Below, piece by piece: positions 25,051 through 33,538 of a stretch of 64,000 bases of DNA (position 1 is its first letter; the number at the start of each line of letters is the position of its first letter). A program made the translations under genes and the position numbers. Location of the stretch: contig NZ_CAKRXI010000015.1 of assembly GCF_934424005.1 (NCBI RefSeq), forward strand, positions 1-64,000. Reading direction: 5' to 3'. Source of the DNA: an uncultured Blautia sp. (GTDB lineage Bacteria; Bacillota; Clostridia; Lachnospirales; Lachnospiraceae). The notes under the pieces were generated by a model. It saw nothing but the letters and a program-made list of their open reading frames with translations. It was not told where the DNA came from and searched no databases.

Positions 25051-26160
25051 TTATTCAATCGGAGTTCCTGTATAAACCGAACTCTGGCTATATTCCACTA
25101 CCGCATCCCAATCAATGGTATTTTCTGCTGAATGTTCATAATAAGACTCTGCAATATCAGAGACACTTGATGGCATTACCTTTCCACCTGAATACATGAT
25201 ATAATCTGTAACTGTCCCTCCAAAACTATTAGTGGCAGTACATCTAAATATTAAATCCGAATCATGTTCTCTTACTCCATATACCTTAATGCTATTAGGA
25301 TCTTTTAATGAATCTTTAACAGCAAAATACGCTTTAATAACTTCCTCATATTGTGTATTACGCTCATCCGTAACATTTTCTGTCTGCTCTTGTTCTTGTT
25401 GAATATTTTCGTCAACCGTAGTCTTTTCGTTATCTTCAATAGCTACATTTTCGTCATCTGGCTCTACTTCAAAAGAAATTGTAGTTCCATCATTATTGAA
25501 AATATATTTGAGACCATCTTGTGAAAATTCTCCATGTGGATTTAAGTCAGTCATCTTTGATAAAATCTCTTTAGCTGCATCTATTGTATGTTCCTTACTT
25601 ACAGTTGCAATTACAGTTGCAGCCGGTGAAGCTAAAAGACCTCCCTGAGTTCCCTGAACTTTAATTTTACCAAAAGATTCTGCATCTTTATTTGAATTAA
25701 ATCCAATCTTCTCAAGTAATACTTCTACCGTTCCATCATTATATGATATTGTAATTGTATCTGTTGTTCCGTCTTCAGGAGTTGTTGTTCCACCAGTAAC
25801 ATCAATATTTGTGTAATCGTCCTCTAAAGCTAGCAGATTTTGTTTTAACACCTGCACATACTCCTGCGGCTGCCAATAAAATTTACCATCTATATATCTT
25901 GTTGTTTTCATTTTTTCGTAGCGTTCTATCAATTCACTACTATCTTTATAACCTTCAATGTCTTTCAACAATTCTTCTGCCTTACTATAGGCAAAATTTT
26001 GTTTAACCTCTTGATAAGCTTCTTGATAAACACTTTCTTTCTCTGCATCCACATTATTTTCTACAGCTTCACTGGCATCTGCATAAACAATTTGCATAGT
26101 TTCCGGTAATATGGTTGTTACCATACCCCCAATCAATAACATTGCAATTATTTTTTTCAT
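25051..26160 (-). CDS. Secreted protein of unknown function in the element
   Basis: This roughly 369-residue protein starts with a signal peptide (MKKIIAMLLIGGMVTTILPE, cut near VYADAS). A helical region with EVKQNFAYSKAEELLKDIEGYKDS resembles tetratricopeptide-like or DUF-type segments of Firmicutes exported proteins, followed by a beta-rich domain and a C-terminal segment YFAVKDSLKDPNSIKVYGVRE. The internal ATG was chosen because AGGGAG lies nine bases before it; eight upstream codons are dropped. It starts 13 bp after the coiled-coil gene and is probably controlled with it by the c-di-GMP riboswitch at 27731. Confidence 0.75.
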   Translation of the reverse strand: MKKIIAMLLIGGMVTTILPETMQIVYADASEAVENNVDAEKESVYQEAYQEVKQNFAYSKAEELLKDIEGYKDSSELIERYEKMKTTRYIDGKFYWQPQEYVQVLKQNLLALEDDYTNIDVTGGTTTPEDGTTDTITISYNDGTVEVLLEKIGFNSNKDAESFGKIKVQGTQGGLLASPAATVIATVSKEHTIDAAKEILSKMTDLNPHGEFSQDGLKYIFNNDGTTISFEVEPDDENVAIEDNEKTTVDENIQQEQEQTENVTDERNTQYEEVIKAYFAVKDSLKDPNSIKVYGVREHDSDLIFRCTATNSFGGTVTDYIMYSGGKVMPSSVSDIAESYYEHSAENTIDWDAVVEYSQSSVYTGTPIE

Positions 26161-26173
26161 CGTTATACACTCC

Positions 26174-27655
26174 CTACATCTCAATCATATCAGCATTTAA
26201 CCACGGAATTGTTATTGTTCCTGCTCCTACAGATTTATAACTATAAACTCCAAGTGATGTACCATATACAGTAATGTTATCATCATCTAACAGTCTATAT
26301 CCTAATAAATCGCTTTTATATGTTACAAACAAAACTGTATCAATGTTAGAATTTAACTCAATTCGTGCATAACAAATATCATCATCATTTCCAGCTTCAA
26401 GCACTTTACCTGTAAATTTCATTTTTTGACCTTTATATGTATCAGGATTTCGTGCTAACTGATCGTATGTATAGTCACTGCTATACTCAGCTTTCGAAGC
26501 TTCTTTTTGCACTGCATCCTGTACCTTCTCTACAACATTCAGTGACTGTAACAATTCATCTGTCACAAGCCCATTAACCGTTAATCCTTTATCGGTCTGA
26601 TATTTCGTAACCGCTTCTGTTGTTTTACCGCCCGCAACACCGTCTGGATTTCCACAGTTATATCCTGCATCATTCAATGCTTGCTGTACAATTCTGATGG
26701 TAGTCGCATCTTTGTATTCTACTACAGGTTTCTGCTCTGTTTCTGGTGCTACTTCTTCCTGTGCAGGTTCCTCTGTTGTTTCTGCTGTCGGCTCCGGTGT
26801 AGGTGTATCTTCAGTAGGAGCTGCTGTTGGTGCAGCAGTTGGTTCAGTCTCTTCCTGTTTCTTTTCCTCTTCCGCTTGATTCAACTTATCTTCTAATTCT
26901 TTATTTTTAGATTCCAGCTCACTATTTTTATTTTCTAATTCTTGATTTTTGCTTTCAAGTTCACTATTTTTACTTTCCAATTCGTTATTCTTGTTTTCTA
27001 ATTCCTTATTTTTATCTTCTAACTCTGTATTTTGAGTTTCAAGAGTTTCAATCTTCTGAGATAATTCATCATTCTTGGCATCTACTTCTGTTCCTTCAGT
27101 GTCAGATTCTTGAGTATCACCTGCCGCTGAGTCTCCCGTAAATGCATCTCTTTGAGCAACAACATTAGTCTCTAGTAATACATCATCTGTATCAGAAATT
27201 TTTAAGGTTGCGTCCCAAATTTTAAAATCTTCTATATCATATGGCTTAAAATCATTCTCCCATACAGATAAATCAGCAATTCCTTTTTTGCCTGCATTTA
27301 CTGTATTTCCACCATATGTACTAACATTAAAATCATCCACATATGAATCATACATACTTATAGTAACATCTTTGGATGAATTATTTTCTATCATATATTC
27401 AATCTGAAAAAATGGATTTCCATAGTTTTCTTCGTGCGATAATTTTTGAATCGTTACCTTCACATCATTCTCATCATAAACAGTCGTTCCAACGCTGTCT
27501 TTTGTAATTTCTATACCACCATCTTTCTTCTCTTCTTTACTGGATTCCTCTGTTTTCTTCTTGCCGTCTGCTGCCCAGCTCGCCATTGGCATGCTCACAG
27601 ATAACACTGTAGTCATACAAACCATTAATAATTGCCTTACTATTTTGTTCTTCAT
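26174..27655 (-). CDS. Secreted coiled-coil protein with peptidoglycan-binding and OB-like domains
   Basis: This roughly 493-residue protein has a signal peptide (to about AASWAADG), a DUF4352-like Ig-type domain (VTIQKLSHEENYGNPFFQIE), and a strict seven-residue coiled coil built from ELENKN/ELESKN repeats. A Thr/Pro/Glu linker leads to a PG_binding_1 domain (IRIVQQALNDAGYNCGNPDG) and a C-terminal OB-like domain (YKGQKMKFTGKVLEAGND). The coiled coil should hold the outer domain away from the wall. The start has GGAGG eight bases upstream; 13 upstream codons are dropped. It is the first gene behind the c-di-GMP riboswitch. Confidence 0.84.
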   Translation of the reverse strand: MKNKIVRQLLMVCMTTVLSVSMPMASWAADGKKKTEESSKEEKKDGGIEITKDSVGTTVYDENDVKVTIQKLSHEENYGNPFFQIEYMIENNSSKDVTISMYDSYVDDFNVSTYGGNTVNAGKKGIADLSVWENDFKPYDIEDFKIWDATLKISDTDDVLLETNVVAQRDAFTGDSAAGDTQESDTEGTEVDAKNDELSQKIETLETQNTELEDKNKELENKNNELESKNSELESKNQELENKNSELESKNKELEDKLNQAEEEKKQEETEPTAAPTAAPTEDTPTPEPTAETTEEPAQEEVAPETEQKPVVEYKDATTIRIVQQALNDAGYNCGNPDGVAGGKTTEAVTKYQTDKGLTVNGLVTDELLQSLNVVEKVQDAVQKEASKAEYSSDYTYDQLARNPDTYKGQKMKFTGKVLEAGNDDDICYARIELNSNIDTVLFVTYKSDLLGYRLLDDDNITVYGTSLGVYSYKSVGAGTITIPWLNADMIEM

Positions 27656-27681
27656 ACCCATATCCTCCATTTTTTGATTAT

Positions 27682-27720
27682 AAAAAAGCATCACAATTCC
27701 ATTCAGGAAAAGTAATGCTT
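27682..27720 (-). terminator. Terminator in the c-di-GMP riboswitch expression platform
   Basis: On the minus strand AAGCATTAC and GTGATGCTT form a stem with inner TTCC/GGAA pairs, followed by six T, about 25 bases before the ribosome site of the coiled-coil gene. Confidence 0.85.
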
Positions 27721-27730
27721 AATTATCATA

Positions 27731-27801
27731 AGTGCAACTGGCTATCATACATTCGCTTAGACCCTGTAGTTTTGCGTCACCGGATTTCCCCGGCTATGCC
27801 C
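27731..27801 (-). promoter_or_regulatory. Class I cyclic di-GMP riboswitch aptamer (GEMM-I)
   Basis: On the minus strand the order is AGGGCATAGCCGGGG, AAATCCGG, TGACGCAAAAC, TACAGGGTCTAAG, then ATGATAGCCAGTTGCAC. The GACGCAAA core, the GGGTCTAAG segment and the ATGATAGCC segment are conserved GEMM-I features. A terminator follows at 27682-27720, so the second messenger should switch transcription of the two secreted proteins. The direction (on or off) cannot be read by eye. Confidence 0.88.
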
Positions 27802-27809
27802 TATTCAGT

Positions 27810-27838
27810 TTTATATGAAATTCACAAACATTTCACAA
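27810..27838 (-). promoter_or_regulatory. Promoter of the c-di-GMP-controlled secreted pair
   Basis: TTGTGA and TATAAA are separated by 17 bases. The predicted start lies at the 5' end of the aptamer. Confidence 0.68.
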
Positions 27839-27945
27839 TTCGCTATAACGAATTATACTCCTTCAGTGCATAAATGTAAATATGCTGTGAGTATATTCTA
27901 AGAAGATCATGTCAACTTTCACATCCAAAGATTCTGTACACTCAG

Positions 27946-28218
27946 AACATTTCAGAGATCCAGACCTTCAACTCTAATCTTCATCCAGAATTCGGAAATC
28001 TCCGTATTCTTACTATTGATGGAGAGCCTTGGTTCGTAGGTAAGGATGTGGCAGAGGCTCTGGGATATAGCGCAGAAAGAAATGCAATTTCTCGACATGT
28101 TTCAAATGAAGATAAGCTGACGCACCGAATCAGTGCGTCAGGTCAGATGAGGACGGTCACAATTATCAACGAATCCGGCCTCTACTCTCTCATTCTCAGC
28201 AGCAAGCTAGAGAAAGCT
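27946..28218 (+). pseudogene. Bro-N antirepressor domain remnant
   Basis: An open frame reads GNLRILTIDGEPWFVGKDVA and then ALGYSAERNAISRHV, NEDKLTHRISASGQ and IINESGLYSLILSSKLEKA, a good Bro-N domain of phage antirepressors. There is no in-frame ATG at the right place. The usual continuation (RRWVTSEVLP-like) is absent after KLEKA, and the frame then runs through unrelated sequence. A stem GATGGGGT/ACCCCATC at 28220-28247 marks the break. It is a phage-derived fragment. Confidence 0.78.
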
Positions 28219-28368
28219 TCGATGGGGTACTCATCTGACACCCCATCATTAGTATTAGCAAAGTACTCCATCCTGCTGCCACTCCCTAGAATCTCTTCAC
28301 CATTCTTCTTGTGCAATCTCTCAATTTGCAGTATTCTTATATTATCAAGATCCGAAGGAGGAATCGAC

Positions 28369-28992
28369 ATGAAAAAGAATCTCAAAAAATACCTTGTCAT
28401 TCTTCTTGCTGCAATCATGATATTCTCACTTCCACTTTCAGCATCAGCGGCAACTAAGAAGAATGTCACAAAAACGTACAAGAAATCTGTAACCAGAATG
28501 TTACGAGGATTTGACAGTTATTTTGGCTATTGCTGTGGCAAGAATCAGTACTTTAAATTTGACAACTATGCAAGAACAACTATGGTTCTTATGCGTAATT
28601 ATCCTTCCGATAACAGATTATCTACCGTCAAGAAAAAACTCCGTCCACAGCTGAAATTATATTTCAACACTTCAACTGTTAAATTCAAGAAATTTACCAA
28701 GTACGAGTTTCCAAGAAATCCTTCTTACTTATTCTGCAATAAAAATGGAAGGATTGTCTATAACGGTGGCAACTGGGGTGAAGTTGTTCCAAAAGGATTT
28801 GTTAAGAAGATCGTCCGAACCAGTTCAAAAAGATACGAAGTAACTTACAGCATATATATGTACGATGATTGGGCTAAAAAGAATTACGGCCATATAGGAA
28901 CATACAAAATATACCTCAAGAAGGCTAAAAATAAGAACGGCTTCGTCATTACTAACATCAAGCAAACAGCTAGTAAAAAGATTTGGCTATAA
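28369..28992 (+). CDS. Small secreted basic protein
   Basis: This 207-residue protein begins with a clear signal peptide (MKKNLKKYLVILLAAIMIF, cut near ASAATKK). The mature part is very lysine-rich and tyrosine-rich, with two Cys (FGYCCGKNQ) and no motif I know. The start was set at the ATG with a perfect AAGGAGG site eight bases upstream. The same frame is open upstream into the Bro-N remnant, but that part is not likely to be translated with it. It ends before the terminator at 29006. Its function is unknown; a positively charged wall- or DNA-binding role is only a guess. Confidence 0.78.
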   Translation: MKKNLKKYLVILLAAIMIFSLPLSASAATKKNVTKTYKKSVTRMLRGFDSYFGYCCGKNQYFKFDNYARTTMVLMRNYPSDNRLSTVKKKLRPQLKLYFNTSTVKFKKFTKYEFPRNPSYLFCNKNGRIVYNGGNWGEVVPKGFVKKIVRTSSKRYEVTYSIYMYDDWAKKNYGHIGTYKIYLKKAKNKNGFVITNIKQTASKKIWL

Positions 28993-29005
28993 GATTATAC
29001 TGAAG

Positions 29006-29036
29006 GCACATCCGCTATTCTGGGATGTGCTTTTTT
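29006..29036 (+). terminator. Intrinsic terminator of the secreted basic protein gene
   Basis: GCACATCC and GGGATGTGC form the stem, followed by six T. Confidence 0.9.
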
Positions 29037-29433
29037 ATGTTCTACGTTATTTCATACTCTTTCCTCCGACTCGTCATAGTACTAGTTCTATTCGTCTGTA
29101 TGTACTCTAGAATCGTTTCGGTGATCGTTCATGTAAACTTCTCTGGCTTTTAGCATAAAACGGCTTGCAGGACAAAATACAAGGTCATATGAAAAATAAA
29201 AGTAAAAAAAGGCTCATAAACTATCAGTTTTCGTTCTGATAATCTATGAGCCTAGATATACTCTGCTATTAAATTGTATTTCATCATATCTTATTTTTTA
29301 TCCTTCCATTCGTCAGATGTACAGAATTTCCTCCTTATTTTTTCATAAGACCATAAAAGGTAATAGAAAAGGTAATAAAAGTAATAAAAATTACAAATTC
29401 CTAAAAGTCTGGAAACCCTTGATTTTACTAGCT
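29037..29433. other. Right end of the element, no gene seen
   Basis: There is no coding frame I can support. Near 29349-29389 are three imperfect repeats of GGTAATAAAA, and 29417-29429 repeats the 13-mer found inside the left end (CCTTGATTTTACT). They may be arm-type sites for the lost integrase or excisionase. Confidence 0.5.
29204..29253 (-). terminator. Intrinsic terminator downstream of tRNA-Pro
   Basis: On the minus strand AGGCTCATA and TATGAGCCT with an inner stem close a hairpin followed by seven T. It lies about 185 bases past the tRNA, inside the element. Confidence 0.78.
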
Positions 29434-29470
29434 TTCAATCGGGGCAACAGGATTTGAACCTGCGACCTCA
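29434..29470 (-). repeat. attR: tRNA-Pro 3' part regenerated by integration
   Basis: This 37-bp sequence is identical to 21717-21753 and supplies the 3' half of the intact tRNA-Pro. Confidence 0.9.
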
Positions 29471-29512
29471 TGGCCCCCAGCCGTGCGCGCTACCAAGCTA
29501 CGCCATACCCCG
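29439..29512 (-). tRNA. tRNA-Pro (GGG), integration site
   Basis: A 74-nt cloverleaf folds on the minus strand: acceptor CGGGGTA/TGCCCCG, D stem GCGT/GCGC, anticodon loop CTGGGGG and T arm GCAGG TTCAAAT CCTGT. The anticodon is GGG. The anticodon stem CACGG/CCATG has one C-A mismatch in the third pair. The CCA end is not encoded. Its 3' half comes from the integrated element. Confidence 0.92.
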
Positions 29513-29560
29513 ATGGATGTTATTATAACAATCCGTTTTTTATTTTGCAACTATTTTTTA

Positions 29561-29587
29561 GATTGAGAGAGGGCAGATGCCCCTCTC
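29561..29587 (-). terminator. Hairpin at the end of the adhesin operon
   Basis: GAGAGAGGGGC and GCCCTCTCTC form a strong stem directly behind the stop codon. No T run follows on either strand, so termination is uncertain. Confidence 0.5.
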
Positions 29588-31729
29588 TCATGATACCGGA
29601 ACTATATTTGTAACTACATCTGTATGACTGTAACGATCATACCTTGTTTTCTTATTTTTAAAAGTTAACGCAGCTTTTCTCTGCGCCAGGCTTATCGAAA
29701 CAATTCCCGTTTTATCAGAAGCGGTCACATTGGCTGTATCCGGTAAAATATACTCAAACTGATAGCGCAATGTCGGCAATTCACTGACCGTATATCTGCC
29801 TGGCTGAATTCCGGTAAAAGAACATTTCATCACAGCATCTTCTCCTGCCATTGCATATTTTCCAGGTTTAAATTCCACATATTTTTCATAAACATGCGTT
29901 GTTCCCAATTGATCTTTTCCCGTTATTCTGAAACGAAATACCGGGTTTCCGTGTGCCCACGTGATATCTGCTTCTCTGATTCTTTTTGTCACAGTGATCT
30001 CGCCGTCAGTAAGCACTGTATTTCCTTTTACCCACGACTGATTTGTATTCTGCGTGTCCTGCATCCTGTCTGAAACAATTGTTCTCGATGCCGTATTTTC
30101 AATCGCATAAAACTCATTCGATCTCTGATAATGATTATGCGAATCAATTTCCTGGTTGCTTCCTGCCTGTACTTTTATCCTGAAATAATACGTCACATTG
30201 TTATATGCTTCGTCTGTTTTGAGGAAACTAGGATCAGCACGAAAAACAATCGTATTGGAACGATTTTCAATATTAAAGAAACGTGTCACATCATTTCCCA
30301 GTGCAGTCATGACACTGGCACTTCGATATTTCAGGCAGGAATCCAGAACATCTTTCAATTCAAAAGAGCTGTAATTTCCCGGAAGAAGCTGCTGTCTGAT
30401 AACATAATCAAAGTTTTTTCCCTCTGTGATCTCATATGCCGGATCATTATCTGTGAATGTATGCCTTGCCATGGAATCAAAGGAAGCATTTTCATCTCCA
30501 ACCCTTTTTTCGGGTCCCGGATTCGGTTCATAGCTTCCAATCGTCTGTCCCGTTGAAAGGTAAAATGCATTCTGCGCGCCTGTACTGTTTTTCCATGAAT
30601 CCTGGGCCAGCCAGTTGATAACAAAAGAGCCATTAAAGTCCAGCTGGCACCAGCCTTCCACATCATCTGTAGTTATATTTCCTCCATCTGCTTTTCCGCG
30701 TATCTCGCGAAATGCATTTCCATTTGCTGTCGTTCCCTCTGTTGCTCTCAGATAATCATAACCACTCCTGAGGTATATGTGATCAACACCCCAACTGTCA
30801 TATGTCCGGATTCCCTGCCCGCTGTCCAGATCTACTGCCGTTATATGTCCTTTGGGATAAATCTGCACACTTGTATTATGCTTCAGGAATTCAAACTGAA
30901 ATCTTACCGATCCAACTGAAATGGTATTAAATGCAATTCTGTCTTTGTAAAACAGCACACATGGTGTAATCTTTGTTTTATCTTTTCCGACATGGCCATT
31001 GTTCACGGTTCCCCAGGCCGGTACGGTCACTTTCAGATCTACGATCTGTCCCTGATACTCACCTACATTGCTATAGATTGCTGTAATGGCATCCGTATTA
31101 CTTGTATTGCCAATTGCACAGGCATAAAAACTCTGACAATATTCTGTCGTATATCCCTTATTGTCTCCAAACCAGTTGTGTATTTTATTGTTCAGGCTGT
31201 CGTTTTTTCTGCTTATATAAGAAAGCTGTGTAACTCCTTTCCGGAAAGCATAGGTAAAAGCATATTCCGGTCGCATTTTGTAATTCGGCCCTACCCAGTC
31301 TACGGGAATACCGCTTCCTGCATATGTAGCAATTGATTTTTCATTATCCATGAAAAGATCTTCTTCTCCCATTTCTGCATCCAGTTCCAGCTCCTGTTCT
31401 GGATTCTCTTCTACTTCAGTCTCTATGCTCTCCTGTTCTTCTTCAAAAGAAATTTCTGTCTCTTCTTTTACTTCCGATGGATTTTCCTCAACCTCTGTAT
31501 CATTTTCGGGCGAATCAACTCCTTCATTTTCAGTATTTTCCTCGTTGTCTTCGGATGTCGAATCATCATCATCTTTCACTTCTGTCTGGTTTTGCGAAAT
31601 ATCATCTTCCATACCATCTGCCTCCATACTGTTTTCCCACAGCCTGTCTTCTGCAGATGCCTGAACTCCTGCCATCGCAGAAAATGTCAGCACCGAGGCC
31701 AATATGATTCCCGCTATTTTTTTCTTCAT
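29588..31729 (-). CDS. Large secreted pilin-like adhesin in the sipW operon
   Basis: This 713-residue protein has a signal peptide (cut near VQASAED), a very acidic Glu/Asp-rich segment at about residues 30-130, then a globular beta-rich part. The last third resembles isopeptide-forming pilin and Cna-B domains: FDYVIRQQLLPGNYSSFELKD is a SpaA-like backbone segment, and GEITVTKRIREAD, then TGIQPGRYTVSELP, is a Cna-B-type domain. There is no LPXTG motif or C-terminal anchor, so it may be held by partner proteins. Its ATG overlaps the stop of the preceding gene by four bases, so it belongs to the sipW operon as last gene. Confidence 0.8.
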   Translation of the reverse strand: MKKKIAGIILASVLTFSAMAGVQASAEDRLWENSMEADGMEDDISQNQTEVKDDDDSTSEDNEENTENEGVDSPENDTEVEENPSEVKEETEISFEEEQESIETEVEENPEQELELDAEMGEEDLFMDNEKSIATYAGSGIPVDWVGPNYKMRPEYAFTYAFRKGVTQLSYISRKNDSLNNKIHNWFGDNKGYTTEYCQSFYACAIGNTSNTDAITAIYSNVGEYQGQIVDLKVTVPAWGTVNNGHVGKDKTKITPCVLFYKDRIAFNTISVGSVRFQFEFLKHNTSVQIYPKGHITAVDLDSGQGIRTYDSWGVDHIYLRSGYDYLRATEGTTANGNAFREIRGKADGGNITTDDVEGWCQLDFNGSFVINWLAQDSWKNSTGAQNAFYLSTGQTIGSYEPNPGPEKRVGDENASFDSMARHTFTDNDPAYEITEGKNFDYVIRQQLLPGNYSSFELKDVLDSCLKYRSASVMTALGNDVTRFFNIENRSNTIVFRADPSFLKTDEAYNNVTYYFRIKVQAGSNQEIDSHNHYQRSNEFYAIENTASRTIVSDRMQDTQNTNQSWVKGNTVLTDGEITVTKRIREADITWAHGNPVFRFRITGKDQLGTTHVYEKYVEFKPGKYAMAGEDAVMKCSFTGIQPGRYTVSELPTLRYQFEYILPDTANVTASDKTGIVSISLAQRKAALTFKNKKTRYDRYSHTDVVTNIVPVS

Positions 31730-32940
31730 GATTCGTTTCCTCCTTTAAAGCATCTGATACACAAAGTGATTGCTCCGGAACCCAGAAGAAGAATGAGCAT
31801 TACCAACGGTTCAGAATCATCTCCTGTCCTGACGGGATTTTTTCTCCGTGTTTTTATATCTTTTTCTTGTGCAGTTCCACCAGCACTCTCACTACCCATG
31901 TTCTCATAAGAAGAGGACTCTTTTTTTTCACTTTCTTTTACCGCAAATATCCATGTGATATCTGTTTTTTTCAATGCATACGCATTATCCCATTCCCGTG
32001 GAATTTCAAGCTGAAACTCCAGACTTCCTTTCTGCCCGCTTTTGAATTTTCCAAGGGATCTCGCCTTTGCGAGTTCAGCGGCATCAAGAGTTCCTTTATA
32101 AAGGACTTTTTTGTTTTGACTGATTTCAAAACGAACTTTTTTCAACAGATTCATCTGTTCTTCTGATCTTCCATCCGTATTCGTCTGAAAAAAGAGTTCT
32201 GCTTCCTGATCTGTTGTGTTTGCAATCTGAACAGTATCCTTCAGTATATCTCCTGGCATGGCAGATTCCAGATTTGTAAAAAAATCATCCGGTACAGCAA
32301 TCAATTTGTGTGCTTTTCCATTAAATTCTACAGATAATTTTGTATTGCCTTTTTTACAGGTCAATGTACCATCCTGCTCATGCACACATTTCTGTATCAC
32401 CTGATTTCCCCATGGTGACATTGCACTGAAATCCGGTTTGAAATTAGCAGCCTGAATCGCATCAGCCTGAATATCCACTGCAATTTTCTGTTTTGCATGT
32501 TCTTCCGTCCAGGTATCTGGAATTGAAATATTCTGAAACAGATCTATGCTCTCCTGTTTTTTCAATACTTTCGTGTAATAATAATATTCTCCACGTTTTA
32601 CCCATTCACCTGATATTCCTCCAATGTTTTCATCTTTCAGACATTCCAGTTTTCCGTCTTCCCCGGCATATGTGATTCTGGCCCTGATCCAGCAAGGAAG
32701 TGCATTGTTTTTTATTCTCGGGATTTTGGATATCGTCTGACCGGGAACCACCTCCGATGGCTGCGTGTACTTTACCTCGCCCTTTCCCTTCCTGGCATAT
32801 TCCGAAATAGATATACTGATATCTCCCACGGAAATATGATTCACTACAGCCAGCCTGTCCGAAAAAGATGCGAAGACCGCCGCTGCCGAAAGGGTAGCCG
32901 TCAAAAGAAAACCTGTTATGATTTTTACTGATTTTCTCAT
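31726..32940 (-). CDS. SipW-type secreted protein with C-terminal sorting-like anchor
   Basis: This 404-residue protein has an N-terminal segment AAVFASFSDRLAVVNHISVGDISIS, which matches the SipW-dependent signal peptide and TasA/camelysin start. A beta-rich part contains KYTQPSEVVPGQTISKIPRIKN, a motif shared with the gene at 33539 (PGKVISKDPRIKN). The C-terminus has VRTGDDSEP, a hydrophobic segment and a short basic tail, like the sorting signals of Lachnospiraceae that vary from LPXTG. It is probably covalently attached to the wall and could anchor a TasA-like fibre or the adhesin encoded next. No sortase gene is present in the window. Confidence 0.8.
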   Translation of the reverse strand: MRKSVKIITGFLLTATLSAAAVFASFSDRLAVVNHISVGDISISISEYARKGKGEVKYTQPSEVVPGQTISKIPRIKNNALPCWIRARITYAGEDGKLECLKDENIGGISGEWVKRGEYYYYTKVLKKQESIDLFQNISIPDTWTEEHAKQKIAVDIQADAIQAANFKPDFSAMSPWGNQVIQKCVHEQDGTLTCKKGNTKLSVEFNGKAHKLIAVPDDFFTNLESAMPGDILKDTVQIANTTDQEAELFFQTNTDGRSEEQMNLLKKVRFEISQNKKVLYKGTLDAAELAKARSLGKFKSGQKGSLEFQLEIPREWDNAYALKKTDITWIFAVKESEKKESSSYENMGSESAGGTAQEKDIKTRRKNPVRTGDDSEPLVMLILLLGSGAITLCIRCFKGGNES

Positions 32941-32955
32941 ATTTTCACCTGCCTT

Positions 32956-33513
32956 TTATAATTCACCAGTATAATACTCCCAGGCTTTCTGATAATTTTC
33001 AAACGGTCCTGCTTCTACAGATTCCTGATATACCTGTATTTGGAATTCATTCAACAGTTTCCAGTATTTTTTGTCAACTCTGGCATGATCAATAAGAAAT
33101 CCTGTACAAAGCTGTGTTGTTGCCTCGCCTTCCCTGAGGATCTTTTTGTAATAATAAAATCCATCATCTCCGAAGATCCAATTTTCGCTATCTGTATTTT
33201 TCATAGTAACAGCTTTTCCAATATCGCTGTTTGAATATCCGACAGCCACACGTACATAACAGTCTGTACTGGTCTGATTCTGTCCGGAAGGATTGTTTGA
33301 CACCCATATTTTCTTGGCTATGTCAATATCCTTATCCGGAACGATCGTGGGTGGATTCGGAAAATCCTCTCCAATTTCTGATGAAATATTTCCTGGTGTC
33401 ACAATATTTCCAGCCTTATCATATGCAGACTGATAAGCAGCGGTTCCCTGCACTCCGACAAGGACTCCCAGTAAAATCCCCATACCGGCAAATATTCTTT
33501 TTTTGCCTGTCAT
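32956..33513 (-). CDS. SipW-dependent secreted protein, second TasA-like member
   Basis: This 185-residue protein has a SipW-type signal (GMGILLGVLVGVQGTAAYQSA) and a beta-rich part with DIDIAKKIWVSNNPSG and CYVRVAVGYSNSDIG, which parallels the TasA/camelysin group. The pattern YYYKKILREGEATTQLCTGF is shared in form with the other two members. It is the third gene of the operon and is probably a minor fibre or surface subunit. Confidence 0.78.
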   Translation of the reverse strand: MTGKKRIFAGMGILLGVLVGVQGTAAYQSAYDKAGNIVTPGNISSEIGEDFPNPPTIVPDKDIDIAKKIWVSNNPSGQNQTSTDCYVRVAVGYSNSDIGKAVTMKNTDSENWIFGDDGFYYYKKILREGEATTQLCTGFLIDHARVDKKYWKLLNEFQIQVYQESVEAGPFENYQKAWEYYTGEL

Positions 33514-33538
33514 ATGTTGTCACCTGCTTTCCACATTA

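Larger units (their letters stand above)
21717..29470. mobile_element. Integrated element in tRNA-Pro, with defective integrase
   Basis: A 37-bp direct repeat at 21717-21753 and 29434-29470 covers the 3' part of tRNA-Pro. The copy at 29434 completes the intact tRNA, and the copy at 21717 is a fragment. The 7.75 kb between holds a broken tyrosine integrase next to the fragment, a small unknown gene, a serine recombinase, a DUF4160/DUF2442 pair, a c-di-GMP-controlled secreted pair, a truncated Bro-N gene and a secreted basic protein. There are no conjugation, replication or capsid genes, so it is a small or decayed island. With the integrase broken it probably cannot excise on its own. Confidence 0.85.

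Noticed and set aside
26880..27030. Short tandem repeats that look like an array
   Set aside because: They code the heptad repeats of a coiled coil and have no spacers.
28048..28368. Bro-N and secreted protein as one 314-residue fusion protein
   Set aside because: A perfect ribosome site and signal peptide start at 28369. The intervening residues are not protein-like, and a signal peptide in the middle of a protein would not work.
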